NCBI GenBank assembly: GCA_014381945.1
Contig: JACNKQ010000022.1
Span: 1-57,079, forward strand
Reading direction: 5' to 3'
DNA: 57,079 nt
From: Actinomycetota bacterium
GTDB taxonomy: Bacteria > Actinomycetota > Acidimicrobiia > Acidimicrobiales > MedAcidi-G1
Shown: positions 36,766-45,708 of the stretch, piece after piece
Numbering within the stretch: position 1 is the stretch's first letter
Layout: every line of letters begins with the position of its first letter
Made by a program: the position numbers and the translations under genes
Notes under the pieces: generated by a model
What the model saw: only the letters and a program-made list of their open reading frames with translations
What the model was told of the DNA's origin: nothing
Database searches by the model: none

Positions 36766-37656
36766 CTAGTCGCGTTCGAAGGGAACCGAGTGCTCCCAGT
36801 CGGCGAGCAGGGTCCGCAGGGCGGTGACGACCAGGAGCGGTTGGTCGAGCATGAGGTGGTGGCCGGCGAGCGGGATCTCGATGACCGGGGCGACCCGGCC
36901 GAGTTGTTCGTACATGTAGGCGCCGATGTCGGGGGTGACGAGCCCGTGCTCGGCACGGAACAGCGCCACCCGGCAGGTGACGGTGGCCAGCAGTTCGTTG
37001 GCGGCGGAGCGGCGGGGCATGAAGATGGCGGGGTCGAACTTCCAGGTGACGCCGCCCTCGACGGGGCGCAGCGACGTGGCGGCGACGTGGGCCATGACCC
37101 AGGGCTCGTAGTGGTCCTGTTCGGGGACGGTGCGGAAGCGGGCGATGGCCGTGGCGGCGTCGGGGTACACCTTGGGGTCCCGGAACTGGCTGCGCCGGCC
37201 GCTTTCCATCTCGGGGTCGGGGGCGGTGACCGGCGAGTCCATGATGACTGCTCCGGCGATCCGGTCGCCGTGGGCGGCGGCGGTGGCGAGCGTGACGAAG
37301 CCACCCATGGAGTGCCCGATCACGATCGGGGGTCCGGCCATGTCGGCGTCGTCGGCCGCTGTCACGACCTCGTTGCACCAGCGTTCCAGGGAGTACTCGT
37401 CGCGACGGTCGCTGTCGCCGTGCCCGGAGAGGTCGATGGCCGCCACCCGGTAGACGCCGGCGAACTGGGCGGCCACGTGAGTCCACCAGTGGGCGTGGGC
37501 GGCGCCGCCGTGGACGAACACGAGGCCGGGCCGTCCGGTTTCGCCCCAGGCGAGGTAGTGGATGTCGGCGCCGTCGACGGTGACGGTGCGGTCGGCGTAG
37601 GGCACGTCGAGGGCGCGTCGGTACCAGGCGGGTGCGTCGTGAAATGTCGTTGGCAT
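36766..37656 (-). CDS. Alpha/beta-fold hydrolase
   Basis: 296 aa. The nucleophile elbow is IGHSMGGFV, the oxyanion region LVFVHGGAAHAHWW, the acid follows VALFRAEHGLV, and the His is in PLAGHHLMLDQP. The Arg-x-Gly of AIDLSGHGDSD is typical of epoxide hydrolase/esterase-like members. Substrate unknown. ATG 37656 is one nucleotide after the mature tRNA-Arg 3' end, so there is no room for a ribosome site and its mRNA may be made by tRNA processing. Confidence 0.83.
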   Translation of the reverse strand: MPTTFHDAPAWYRRALDVPYADRTVTVDGADIHYLAWGETGRPGLVFVHGGAAHAHWWTHVAAQFAGVYRVAAIDLSGHGDSDRRDEYSLERWCNEVVTAADDADMAGPPIVIGHSMGGFVTLATAAAHGDRIAGAVIMDSPVTAPDPEMESGRRSQFRDPKVYPDAATAIARFRTVPEQDHYEPWVMAHVAATSLRPVEGGVTWKFDPAIFMPRRSAANELLATVTCRVALFRAEHGLVTPDIGAYMYEQLGRVAPVIEIPLAGHHLMLDQPLLVVTALRTLLADWEHSVPFERD

Positions 37657-37657
37657 G

Positions 37658-37731
37658 CGCCCTCGACAGGAATCGAACCTGTGGCCTACCGCTTAGGAGG
37701 CGGTCGCTCTATCCGACTGAGCTACGAGGGC
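37658..37731 (-). tRNA. tRNA-Arg (anticodon CCU)
   Basis: 74 nt that fold as a complete cloverleaf: acceptor GCCCTCG/CGAGGGC with discriminator G, D stem GCTC/GAGC, anticodon stem ACCGC/GCGGT with loop CTCCTAA, and T stem ACAGG/CCTGT with loop TTCGATT. The anticodon CCT reads AGG. No CCA is encoded, so it is added after transcription. Confidence 0.97.
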
Positions 37732-37822
37732 GGGATGGCGCGGTTCGTGGTGCGAAATGGCCGCGACCGCGATCCCTTGTGCCCGCAAGGCTACTGAGGA
37801 GGCCGAAGCGGCACGCAGGTAG

Positions 37823-38245
37823 TCAGCCGGCGTAGGCGGAGCCTTCCCTGGGTTCGAAGGCGATGAAGGTCGCAGAGGCGGTGGCGACCTCTTCGCCACG
37901 GTCGTCGGTCGCCCGGGCCTCGAGGCTGATCCTGCGTCCCTGGTGGTCGACCACAGAGGCCGTTGCCACGACCGACCCTTCGAACACCGGCTTGAGGTAC
38001 CGGACCCGGATCTCGGCGGTGGCGCACATCTGCGTGGGCTCGAGGTAGGTGCTGGTGGTGACCCCCATGGCGAGGTCCAGCAGGGTGAACATCGCCCCGC
38101 CGTGCATCGAACCGTTCGGGTTCAGGTGCCGACCATCGATGGCGATCCGGCACTCCACCCCGTCGGGGGTGGTGACCTGTTCGATGTCGAGGAACTGCGA
38201 CAGCGGGGAAGTGTCGAGCCGCGCGCTGTCCGGGGTCGGGGTCAT
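37823..38245 (-). CDS. PaaI-type hotdog thioesterase
   Basis: 140 aa. It has the PaaI/4HBT-2 signature HLNPNGSMHGGAMFTLLDLAMG, where the H-G-G and Asp residues form the active site, and a C-terminal strand VVATASVVDHQGRR. It hydrolyses acyl- or aryl-CoA thioesters and could rescue CoA in the catabolic operon. ATG 38245 overlaps the stop of the preceding gene as ATGA. Last gene of the nine-gene operon. Confidence 0.9.
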   Translation of the reverse strand: MTPTPDSARLDTSPLSQFLDIEQVTTPDGVECRIAIDGRHLNPNGSMHGGAMFTLLDLAMGVTTSTYLEPTQMCATAEIRVRYLKPVFEGSVVATASVVDHQGRRISLEARATDDRGEEVATASATFIAFEPREGSAYAG

Positions 38246-38625
38246 GAGCCCCCGGTGAGTTCGGACATCTGCCCAGAGTATGTGGCCATGTCGAAGTAGT
38301 CGCGCCAGAGGCTGATCTTGCCGTCGGTCACCTCGAAGATGCCGGCGATGGGCAACTCGAGCCAGCCGTCGCCGACCCTGAAGCGGTCCAGGCGCTCGTT
38401 CACCACGATGTCGCCGACCTCGAACTGGCGCAGGATCGGCCACTCGACCTCCGAGGCCGGAGCGAGGAACATCTCGAGGGTGGTGGCCATGGCCTCGGGG
38501 CCGACTATCGGCTGCATGGGCATGTTCTCGTACGACACGTCGTCGGTGACGAGTGCGATGGCCGCCTCGATGTCCTTTCGCTCGATGGCGGCGATGAAGG
38601 CGTTGACGGTCTCGGTCGGGGTCAT
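38242..38625 (-). CDS. Limonene-1,2-epoxide-hydrolase-like (SnoaL/NTF2 fold) protein
   Basis: 127 aa. The C-terminal half, ERLDRFRVGDGWLELPIAG then DGKISLWRDYFD, closely follows limonene-1,2-epoxide hydrolase, including the R-x-D and final W-R-D-Y-F-D that supply its Asp-Arg-Asp catalytic triad. Epoxide opening is therefore possible; steroid-isomerase-like activity is the alternative. ATG 38625 is preceded by AGGAGG, the strongest ribosome site in the operon. It is coupled to the thioesterase downstream. Confidence 0.8.
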   Translation of the reverse strand: MTPTETVNAFIAAIERKDIEAAIALVTDDVSYENMPMQPIVGPEAMATTLEMFLAPASEVEWPILRQFEVGDIVVNERLDRFRVGDGWLELPIAGIFEVTDGKISLWRDYFDMATYSGQMSELTGGS

Positions 38626-38642
38626 GGGGATGTTCCTCCTGG

Positions 38643-39800
38643 TCAGGGCCGGAAGCCCTTCGTGGTCGCTTCGAAGATCATCTCCCGCTGCAGTTCGTTG
38701 GCGCCCTCGCCCCACTCGTTGATCTTGCAGTCACGGTAGAAGCGTTGGGCCGGACTCTCGAGCATGAAGCCCTGGGCGCCGTGGAGGTGCAGGCAGCGCT
38801 CGCTCACCCAGGTGGCCGTCTCGGAGGCGACGAGCTTGGCGATGGATGCAGCCGTGTCGTAGTCACCGCCGCCGCCCAGCGTCTCGGCAGCGGAGTAGAC
38901 GAGGTGCCGGACCGTGCGCAGGCGGGTGGCCATTTCGGCGACGGTCATCCGGACCACCTGCTTGTCTGCCAGGGGAGCGCCGAACTGCTCGCGGGTGCCG
39001 ACATGGGCGAGCGCTGAGTCGAAGGCGGCGCGTCCCAGGCCCAGGGCGAGCGCCCCGGCGAACACCCGGCCCTGCGACAGGACGGCCAGGCACTGTCGGA
39101 ACCCCCGGTCGACCTCGCCGACCAGGCGGTCGGCGGGCACGACGCAGTCGTCGAAGTGCAGTTCGGCTAGTTCGGACGGTCGCATGCCCAGCTTGTCCAT
39201 CGGTGTGCGGGTGAGTCCTTCGGAGGCCCCGTCGACGGCGAGGACCGAGAGGCCGCCGAGCCGCCCCGGCTCGCCCGAGGTCCGGACGACCACCAGGATC
39301 AGGTCGGCGAAGGTGCCGTTGGTGATGTACACCTTCGACCCGTTCAGTACGAAGTGGTCGCCGTCCCGGCTGGCGGCCAGGCGGACCCGGGTGACGTCGG
39401 CGCCTGAGTCGGGTTCGGCGTACGCCCACGCTCCGGTGGTGGTGCCGGCCAGCAGGCCGGGGACGAAGCGTTCGGCCAGTGCGGCGTCGGCGATGTCGGC
39501 GAGCGCCCCGGCCGCCAGCGCCGTGTGCACGTAGAGGCCGAGTGCCGCCCCGGCCGAGCCGTAGGCGAGCTCCTCGAACAGGATGCACCGTTCGACCGGG
39601 CCACCGCCCGAACCGCCGATCGCCTCGTCGAAACCGATTCCGAGCCACCCGAGTTCCCCCAGGCGGGTGAACAGGTGCATCGGGTAGGCGCCGTCGCCGT
39701 GCTCGGTGTCCCAGCGGGTGGCGTTCGGGGTGATCTCGGCGGCGGTGAACTTCGCCACCTCGGCCCGGAGGGCGCCCTGTTCGGACGTCGGGTCAGACAC
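38643..39800 (-). CDS. Acyl-CoA dehydrogenase
   Basis: 385 aa. FAD-binding TTGAWAYAEPDSGADVTRVR and FVLNGSKVYITNGTFAD; near the C-terminus INEWGEGANELQREMI places a Glu where MCAD has catalytic E376, so a canonical base is present. GTG 39800 overlaps the preceding crotonase stop by 8 nt (GTGTCTGA). Part of the nine-gene operon, which has two other ACADs of different subtype. Confidence 0.9.
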   Translation of the reverse strand: MSDPTSEQGALRAEVAKFTAAEITPNATRWDTEHGDGAYPMHLFTRLGELGWLGIGFDEAIGGSGGGPVERCILFEELAYGSAGAALGLYVHTALAAGALADIADAALAERFVPGLLAGTTTGAWAYAEPDSGADVTRVRLAASRDGDHFVLNGSKVYITNGTFADLILVVVRTSGEPGRLGGLSVLAVDGASEGLTRTPMDKLGMRPSELAELHFDDCVVPADRLVGEVDRGFRQCLAVLSQGRVFAGALALGLGRAAFDSALAHVGTREQFGAPLADKQVVRMTVAEMATRLRTVRHLVYSAAETLGGGGDYDTAASIAKLVASETATWVSERCLHLHGAQGFMLESPAQRFYRDCKINEWGEGANELQREMIFEATTKGFRP

Positions 39801-40590
39801 CGCGGAACTCCGGTCGGCGCTTCTCCTGGAACGCCAGGACCCCTTCGTGGTGGTCCTCGGTCTGGATGCACTGGACCTGGGCGAAGATCTCGAACTCGAA
39901 CTCTGCGTCCATGTCGACGCCGAGGGAGCGGTGGATGGCCCGCTTTGTCCAGGCGTGGGCGATGGGCGGTCCGTCGGCGAGCCTGGCCGCCAACCCGGCG
40001 ACGGCGTCGGAGAGCCCGTCGGCGTCGACGACCTGTTGCACCAGTCCGATGTCGAGCGCCTCGTCGGCGTCGACCAGGCGCCCGGTGAACATCAGCTCGG
40101 TCGCCCTGCCGAGTCCGACCAGGCGGGGCAGGAACCAGCCGGCCGACATGTCGCAGCCGGCGAGGCCGATGGGGGTGAACGGGGCGCCGAGGCGGATGCC
40201 CCTGGCGGCGATGCGGAAGTCGGAGGCCAGCGCCAGGCCCAGGCCGCCGCCGACGGCGTCGCCGTGGAGGGCGGCGATGACCGGCTTGTCCATCCCGACG
40301 ATGGCCCGGACCGGGTCGAGGTAGCGGCGCACGATCGGCTCCCATTCCTGCGGCTTGCGCTCAACCATCTCGGCCTGGTCGGCGCCGGCGCAGAAGTACC
40401 TGCCGTTGCCGGCGAGCACCACGACGCGGACGCTGTCGTCGGCGGCGACTACGTCGAGTGCGTCGACGAGCAGGCCGACCGTCGGGTTGGCCAGCGTGTT
40501 GAGCCGGTCGGGCCGGTTGAGGGTGACCGTGCCGACGCCGTCGGCGATGTCGACCAGGACGTCGTCGTTGTCTGTGGGGTCGTCGTTCAT
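39793..40590 (-). CDS. Crotonase (enoyl-CoA hydratase/isomerase) family protein
   Basis: 265 aa. The oxyanion-hole segments are FCAGADQAEM and HGDAVGGGLGLALASD. The two glutamates of classical enoyl-CoA hydratase (rat E144 and E164) are a Gly in GGGLGLA and a Phe in LGAPFTP, so simple hydratase activity is unlikely; isomerase, thioesterase or retro-Claisen chemistry are options in this superfamily. ATG 40590 overlaps the upstream ADH stop as ATGA. Confidence 0.88.
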   Translation of the reverse strand: MNDDPTDNDDVLVDIADGVGTVTLNRPDRLNTLANPTVGLLVDALDVVAADDSVRVVVLAGNGRYFCAGADQAEMVERKPQEWEPIVRRYLDPVRAIVGMDKPVIAALHGDAVGGGLGLALASDFRIAARGIRLGAPFTPIGLAGCDMSAGWFLPRLVGLGRATELMFTGRLVDADEALDIGLVQQVVDADGLSDAVAGLAARLADGPPIAHAWTKRAIHRSLGVDMDAEFEFEIFAQVQCIQTEDHHEGVLAFQEKRRPEFRGV

Positions 40591-41612
40591 TTGACCTGCT
40601 CCCTGGGGATGATCACGGTCCGGCCGGGCCCGAGGGGCTCGGTGAACACGGTGGCGGCTTCGGCGATCGGGACCTCGCGGTGGATCGACCGGGACACGTC
40701 GAGGTGCCCCGAGGCGATGAGGTCGAGCACGGTGCGGATCTCGACGGTCGTGGACCCGAACGATCCGAGGACGCCGAGTTCGGCGCCGATGAACATGCCG
40801 AGGGGCGGCAGCCGTGGCCGGTCGGTGCCGACGCCGACGACCACGAGGCGCCCGCCGGGTGCGAGGGCGCCGAGGCCGAGTTCGACGGTCTCGGCCCGCC
40901 CCACGCACTCGAGCACCAGGGTGGCGCCGCGTGCGATGCGTCGCAGCGCACGGGCCGGCTCGTCGTCGACGGTCGGGTCGAGGGTCTCGTCGGCCCCGGC
41001 GGCGATTGCTGCGTCGCGGGCCGCTGCCGACGGATCGACGGCCACGACCCGGGCGGCGCCCAGAAAGCGTGCGAGTTGGACGGCGTGGAGGCCGAGGCCA
41101 CCGGCCCCTATGACCACCACGGTCTCGCCGGCCTGCAGCCGGCCGACGGTGTCGAGGGCGTGGTACGGGGTGGCGATGGCGTCCGAGGCGATGGCGCCGA
41201 CGGCGTCGGAGATGCCGTCGGGGAGGCCGATCAGGCAGGAGGCGGGCAGGGCGACCCGTTCGGCGAACCCGCCCTGTCGGGCCATTCCGAGGATCTCCGG
41301 GGTGCGGCAGCGGTTGGAGCGGCCGTCGAGGCACGGCGGGCACGTGCCGCACGTGGCCTGGCCGAGGGAGGCCACCCGGTCGCCCGGCCTCCAGCCGTCG
41401 GCGTCGCCGTGCACCTCGAGGACCGTGCCGCAGATCTCGTGCCCGGGCACGGTGCCGGCCGGGACCCCGAGGTCGCCGGCCACGATGTGGCGGTCGGTGC
41501 CACAGACCCCGGCGGCGTCCACGGCGAGGAGTACCTCACCGTCGGCCGGGACCGGCTCGTCGATGTCGCCGAGGGTGATCCGACCGGGGCCTTCGTAGAC
41601 CAGGGCCCTCAT
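40587..41612 (-). CDS. Zinc-dependent alcohol dehydrogenase (MDR family)
   Basis: 341 aa. Catalytic zinc ligands are in AGVCGTDRH (C37) and PGHEICGT (H58, E59); structural zinc ligands are C88, C91, C94 and C102. The NAD(P) motif is VIGAGGLGLHAVQLA. It oxidises a secondary alcohol or polyol, or reduces the matching ketone. ATG 41612 overlaps the upstream ACAD stop as ATGA, within the operon. Confidence 0.92.
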   Translation of the reverse strand: MRALVYEGPGRITLGDIDEPVPADGEVLLAVDAAGVCGTDRHIVAGDLGVPAGTVPGHEICGTVLEVHGDADGWRPGDRVASLGQATCGTCPPCLDGRSNRCRTPEILGMARQGGFAERVALPASCLIGLPDGISDAVGAIASDAIATPYHALDTVGRLQAGETVVVIGAGGLGLHAVQLARFLGAARVVAVDPSAAARDAAIAAGADETLDPTVDDEPARALRRIARGATLVLECVGRAETVELGLGALAPGGRLVVVGVGTDRPRLPPLGMFIGAELGVLGSFGSTTVEIRTVLDLIASGHLDVSRSIHREVPIAEAATVFTEPLGPGRTVIIPREQVK

Positions 41613-42760
41613 CGCAGGCCCATGTGGTGGGCGATGATGTTGCGCTGGATCTGGCTGGTCCCGCCGCCGAGCTCGCAGCCCCGCACCTCGAGGTGGCGCC
41701 GCATGAAGTGCGATTCGGCCTCGAAGCCGCGGGCGCCCGCCACCTGCATGGCGTTGGAGGTGGCCCGGCCTGCCACGTTGTTGGCCAGCATCTTGGCCAT
41801 CGAGGCCTCCATGGGGCAGGGCCCCTCGACATCGCGCTTGTGGGCGGCCGCATAGACGAGCAGTCGGGCGGCGGCGACCTCGGCCTGTGATTCGGCCAGC
41901 GGGTGGGAGACGGCCTGGAACCGGGAGATGGGGCCGCCGTACTGCTCCCGGTTGCGGGCGTAGACGACGGCATCATCGATCGCCGCCTGGGCGACACCGA
42001 TCGACTGGGCGGCATTGGCGAGGCGCTCCGGGTCCATCAGCTTGGCGAGGTTCAGCCAGCCGTCGTCGATGTCGCCGAGCACCGCATCGTCGGGCACGAA
42101 GACGTCGTCGTAGGCGATGTCGTTGACCATCAGGGCCTTCATGGACAGGTAGTCGCGGCGCTCGAACGACAGGCCGGGGCTGGGGTTGTCGACGAGGAAG
42201 AGGGTGATGCCCTTCTGGCGGGGCTGGTCGGGGAAGGTGTTGGTGCGGGCGGCGGTGATGATCGTCTCGGCGCGTTCAGCGCCGGAGATCGGACCCTTGG
42301 CGCCGTTGACCCGCCAGCCGCCGTCGACCTTCTCGGCGGTGGTGGTCATGCCGGCGAAGTCCGAGCCGGCCCCGGGCTCGGACATGCCCAGGGCGAACCG
42401 CTTGTCGCCGGTGACGATGGCCGGGAGGTAGCGGGCGGCCTGTTCCGGAGAGCCGCAGATGTGCAGTGCGTGCGAGCCGAAGATGGTGCCGGTGATGTAC
42501 AGCGTGGCCATCGAGATCGACGTCTTCCCGACCTCCTCGACGAAGACGCAGAGGTCGAGGACCGAGCCGTCGGAGCCCCCGTACTCGACGGGCACCGGGA
42601 TGCCGGTCCAGCCGCGGGCGGCACACTCCCGGTAGAAGGCGTCGGGGTACTCGAGGTCCCGTTCCATCTGGAGGATCCGGTCGGGCGGATAGTGCTCGTC
42701 GAGGAAGGCACGGACCTCGGCCCGCAGCTCGAGTTGGCGTGGTGACAGGTGGACATCCAT
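41609..42760 (-). CDS. Acyl-CoA dehydrogenase
   Basis: 383 aa. FALGMSEPGAGSDFAGMTTT is the FAD/substrate segment; the C-terminus CELGGGTSQIQRNIIAHHMG has Gly at the MCAD E376 position, so the base lies elsewhere, as in several long or branched-chain ACADs. ATG 42760 shares its A with the preceding crotonase TGA. Confidence 0.92.
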   Translation of the reverse strand: MDVHLSPRQLELRAEVRAFLDEHYPPDRILQMERDLEYPDAFYRECAARGWTGIPVPVEYGGSDGSVLDLCVFVEEVGKTSISMATLYITGTIFGSHALHICGSPEQAARYLPAIVTGDKRFALGMSEPGAGSDFAGMTTTAEKVDGGWRVNGAKGPISGAERAETIITAARTNTFPDQPRQKGITLFLVDNPSPGLSFERRDYLSMKALMVNDIAYDDVFVPDDAVLGDIDDGWLNLAKLMDPERLANAAQSIGVAQAAIDDAVVYARNREQYGGPISRFQAVSHPLAESQAEVAAARLLVYAAAHKRDVEGPCPMEASMAKMLANNVAGRATSNAMQVAGARGFEAESHFMRRHLEVRGCELGGGTSQIQRNIIAHHMGLR

Positions 42761-43551
42761 CAGTTCCCCCGAAAGGTCGGTTGGCGCTTGTTCCTGGCGG
42801 CGTCGAGGCCCTCCCTGAAGTCTCCGGAAGAGATCGCCTCGGCCTGGATGGCGGCCTCGAGGTCGAGGTGCTCGGCGAGCGTCCGCTGTCCGATGCCGGC
42901 CAGGGCCCGCTTGTTGCCCCGGGTGGCGAGGGGGGCGAGCCCGGCCAGCCGGTCCACGAACCCGTCGACGGCCGTTGCGAAGTCGTCGGCCGGTGTGACC
43001 TCGGTGACCAGTCCGGCGGCGAGTGCCTCTTCGGCGGAGTAGACGGCCCCGAGGGTGACGATCTCCATGGCCCGTACCGGTCCCACCAGGCGGTTGAGCC
43101 ACCAGGTGGCGCCGGTGTCGGCTCCCGAGAGGCCCAGCCGTGCGAACACGAACCCGAGGCGGGCCCCGTCGCCCATGATCCGGAAGTCGCAGGAGAGCGC
43201 CACGGCGGCACCCCCGCCGTAGGCATCGCCGTTGACGGCGGCCACGGTGGGGACCTCGAGCCCGGCGATGGCGAGGATCCCGTCGTTGGCATGGCGCAGC
43301 TCCGCCTCGGCGTACCGGCGGTCGCCGTCGAGCAGGTCCTGGAGTGCGTCGAAGTCGCCGCCGGCTGAAAACGCCACCCCCTTGCCGGTCAGCACCATTG
43401 CCCGGGCGGCGGGGTCGGCGCCGACCTTTCCGCACGCCCCGATCAGTTCGGTGAACGCCTGCGGGTTGAGGGCGTTGCGCACCTCGGGGCGGCGGAACGT
43501 GATCGTGTGGACCCCGCGGTCGTCCCGTTCGTGGGACAGCAGGTCAGGCAT
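42760..43551 (-). CDS. Crotonase (enoyl-CoA hydratase/isomerase) family protein
   Basis: 263 aa. Oxyanion-hole segments FSAGGDFDAL and NGDAYGGGAAVALSCD are clear. The two hydratase glutamates are replaced by Ala (GGGAAVA) and Phe (LGFVFAR), the same pattern as the crotonase at 39793, suggesting paralogues with related chemistry. ATG 43551 overlaps the amidohydrolase stop by 8 nt (ATGCCTGA). Confidence 0.88.
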   Translation of the reverse strand: MPDLLSHERDDRGVHTITFRRPEVRNALNPQAFTELIGACGKVGADPAARAMVLTGKGVAFSAGGDFDALQDLLDGDRRYAEAELRHANDGILAIAGLEVPTVAAVNGDAYGGGAAVALSCDFRIMGDGARLGFVFARLGLSGADTGATWWLNRLVGPVRAMEIVTLGAVYSAEEALAAGLVTEVTPADDFATAVDGFVDRLAGLAPLATRGNKRALAGIGQRTLAEHLDLEAAIQAEAISSGDFREGLDAARNKRQPTFRGN

Positions 43552-44413
43552 CGATCTTGAACACCTTTGCGGCGTTGTCGCGCAGGATCTTGCGGGTCGC
43601 CTCGGGGGAGAACCCGCAGTCGTAGATGTCGTCGACGGTGCGCTTGAACGGCAGCAGCGGGTAGTCGGTGGCCCAGATCATCTTGTCCTGGCCGTAGCCG
43701 CCGGAGAACTTCTTGACGCTGTCGGACCAGTGGCGGGCCGGCCGGGCGGAGGCCTCCACGTAGACGTTCGGGTGCTTCCAGGCGAGGATCGTCATCTCGT
43801 CCTGCCACGGGTCGCCCACGTGCGTGCCGAGGATCTTGAGTTCGGGGAAGGTGAGGGCCACCTCGTCGAGGTAGATGGGGCGTCCGCACTCGGAGGGGAG
43901 CAGCGGCCCGGTGTGGCCGACCTGGATGCACAGCGGGATGTCGTATTCGCAGCAGGCCACGTAGAACGGCCAGTAGATGCGGTCGGTGGGCGGCGGGGCG
44001 GTGGTGCGTCCGTCGCCGCACTGGAAGGGTTCGAGGCGGAACGCCTTGTAGTCGAGTTCCTCGACGCAGCGCCGGAACTCGCGGATGGCCGGCATGGGGT
44101 CGCGGATGTCGACGGTGAAGGCGCCGATGAACCGGTCGGGGGCCTCCCGGACGTAGGCGGCGTTCTCGTCGTTGCTGACGACCCACGAGTCGAGGAACTT
44201 GAACGACGACGCCACGCCGATGTCGACGCCGGCGTCGTCCATCTCGGCGAGCACCTCGTCGACGGTGAAGCCGCGCCTGAAGCGCTCCTCGACGCCGTAC
44301 TTGCGGAAGATGTGCCAGAACGAGGTCGGCCAGCGGTCGGCGGACCCCGGCGGCGGGATCGTCATCCAGGCGTCGATGGCGCCGACCCTCGGGGTGTCTT
44401 CTGTCGTGGTCAT
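43544..44413 (-). CDS. Amidohydrolase family 2 protein
   Basis: 289 aa. It belongs to the ACMSD/2-pyrone-4,6-dicarboxylate-lactonase-like branch: PLCIQVGHTGPL, ELKILGTHVGDPWQDEM and IWATDYPLLPFKRTVDDI. The N-terminal metal motif is degenerate (GAIDAWMTIP in place of D-x-H). It starts at ATG 44413 with GAAGGGA upstream. It is the second gene of the operon and may open a ring or cleave a C-C bond in the substrate. Confidence 0.85.
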   Translation of the reverse strand: MTTTEDTPRVGAIDAWMTIPPPGSADRWPTSFWHIFRKYGVEERFRRGFTVDEVLAEMDDAGVDIGVASSFKFLDSWVVSNDENAAYVREAPDRFIGAFTVDIRDPMPAIREFRRCVEELDYKAFRLEPFQCGDGRTTAPPPTDRIYWPFYVACCEYDIPLCIQVGHTGPLLPSECGRPIYLDEVALTFPELKILGTHVGDPWQDEMTILAWKHPNVYVEASARPARHWSDSVKKFSGGYGQDKMIWATDYPLLPFKRTVDDIYDCGFSPEATRKILRDNAAKVFKIDA

Positions 44414-44441
44414 GGTCTGGTCCCTTCTCAGGTTCGGGTGG

Positions 44442-45614
44442 CTAGATGAGCGCGCGGGCGATGAGCTCGCGCATGATCTCGGACGTGCCGGCGCCGATGG
44501 AGAAGCCGGCGACGTCGCGGTAGTAGCGGGGGATCGGCGACTCTTCCATCTGGCCGAACCCGCCGTGGAGTTGGAGTACCTCTGCGGCCACGAACTGCAC
44601 GGCGTCGGCTGCGTGGAGCTTGGCCATCGACACGGCCATGTCGCCCGGCGGTTCGTGGTCGCTGAGCAGGCGTGCCGCATGGTGTGCGAGGAGCCGGGTG
44701 GCCTCGAGGCGTGTGGCCATCTCGGCGAACCGGTGCCGCCAGGTCTGCAGTCCGAGGATCGGCCCGCCGAAGACCTCGCGGCTGCCCGCATAGTCGAGCC
44801 CCAACTCGATCAGGCGCTCCATGATGCCGACGGCGAAGGCGGCGATCACCAGGCGTTCGCCGCCGAAGTGGGAGAGGATGTACCGGAGCCCGTGGCCCTC
44901 CTCGCCGACCAGGTTGGTGGCCGGGATGCGACACTCGTCGAAGAACAGTTCGCCGGTGTCCGACGCACGTGCCCCGAGCTTGTCGAGGCGCCGTCCGACC
45001 TCGAAGCCGGGCGTGTCGGTGGGGAACACGACGAGGGAGATGCCCCTGGGGCCTGCCTCGCCGGTGCGCACGGCGAGGGTGATGAAGTCGGCCCGGGTGC
45101 CGTTGGAGATGAAGGTCTTCTGACCGGAGATCACGTAGTCGCCGCCGTCGCGGCGGGCACGGGTGGTGATGGCGGCCACATCGGATCCGGCGTCGGGTTC
45201 GGACACCCCGATGGCGCCGATCAGCTCGCCGGCGATGGCCGGTGCCATCCATGCGGCCTTGAGCTCGTCGCTGGCCTCGTCGGCGAGGATGGCGAGGGCG
45301 AACTCGGACTGGGCCATGAGGGCGACGGCGGTTCCGATGGAGTCGCCCTTGGCCAGTTCTTCGGCCAGCACACAGGTGGCCATGAAGTCAAGCCCGCTGC
45401 CGCCGAGTTCGGGGTCGTAGCGGAGCCCGAGGAACCCGGCGGCACCGGCCTTCGCGTAGAGCTCACGGCTGCACTGTCCGTCCTGTTCCCATGCGTCGGC
45501 GTTGGGCCGGATCTCGCGTTCGACGAACGACGCCACGGTCCGTCGGAAGTCGTCGTGGTCGTCGGACAGGAAGCTCGACGGGGGCCGGGGGTAGGTGGTC
45601 TGTAACTGGGGCAC
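44442..45614 (-). CDS. Acyl-CoA dehydrogenase, first gene of the operon
   Basis: 390 aa. ELIGAIGVSEPDAGSDVAAI and YVISGQKTFISNGTRAD are the FAD/substrate segments; the C-terminus has FSIGAGTSEIMRELIARALI, with Ala at the MCAD E376 position. I use GTG 45614, which lies 34 nt from the operator; a better-placed alternative start was not found. It is followed by the amidohydrolase after 28 nt. Confidence 0.9.
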   Translation of the reverse strand: MPQLQTTYPRPPSSFLSDDHDDFRRTVASFVEREIRPNADAWEQDGQCSRELYAKAGAAGFLGLRYDPELGGSGLDFMATCVLAEELAKGDSIGTAVALMAQSEFALAILADEASDELKAAWMAPAIAGELIGAIGVSEPDAGSDVAAITTRARRDGGDYVISGQKTFISNGTRADFITLAVRTGEAGPRGISLVVFPTDTPGFEVGRRLDKLGARASDTGELFFDECRIPATNLVGEEGHGLRYILSHFGGERLVIAAFAVGIMERLIELGLDYAGSREVFGGPILGLQTWRHRFAEMATRLEATRLLAHHAARLLSDHEPPGDMAVSMAKLHAADAVQFVAAEVLQLHGGFGQMEESPIPRYYRDVAGFSIGAGTSEIMRELIARALI

Positions 45615-45648
45615 AGCAGGCTCGCTTTGGTGCAGGTGGCAAGAGATA

Positions 45649-45678
45649 TGACCAGTGACCAGAATAGGAGTCTGGTCA
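45649..45678. promoter_or_regulatory. Inverted-repeat operator, predicted TetR site
   Basis: TGACCAG (45656-45662), a 9-nt spacer, and its exact complement CTGGTCA (45672-45678), plus a second left half-site TGACCAG at 45649-45655 directly adjoining. It lies between divergent ACAD and TetR genes, so the TetR protein probably binds here and represses both directions. The right half-site overlaps the likely -35 region of tetR. Confidence 0.75.
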
Positions 45679-45695
45679 TTTCTTGTCAAGTGGAG

Positions 45696-45701
45696 TAGGG
45701 T
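45696..45701 (+). promoter_or_regulatory. -10 box of the TetR gene, leaderless
   Basis: TAGGGT lies 7 nt before GTG 45709 and 17 nt after TGGTCA, a plausible -35 box overlapping the operator. Confidence 0.5.
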
Positions 45702-45708
45702 GACGCCC

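Noticed and set aside
34083-37304. A single 1073-aa minus-strand frame covering cysS, mshC and the hydrolase
   Set aside because: Only the cysS part reads as a real protein; the rest is arginine/proline-rich shadow sequence opposite or out of frame with mshC and the hydrolase.
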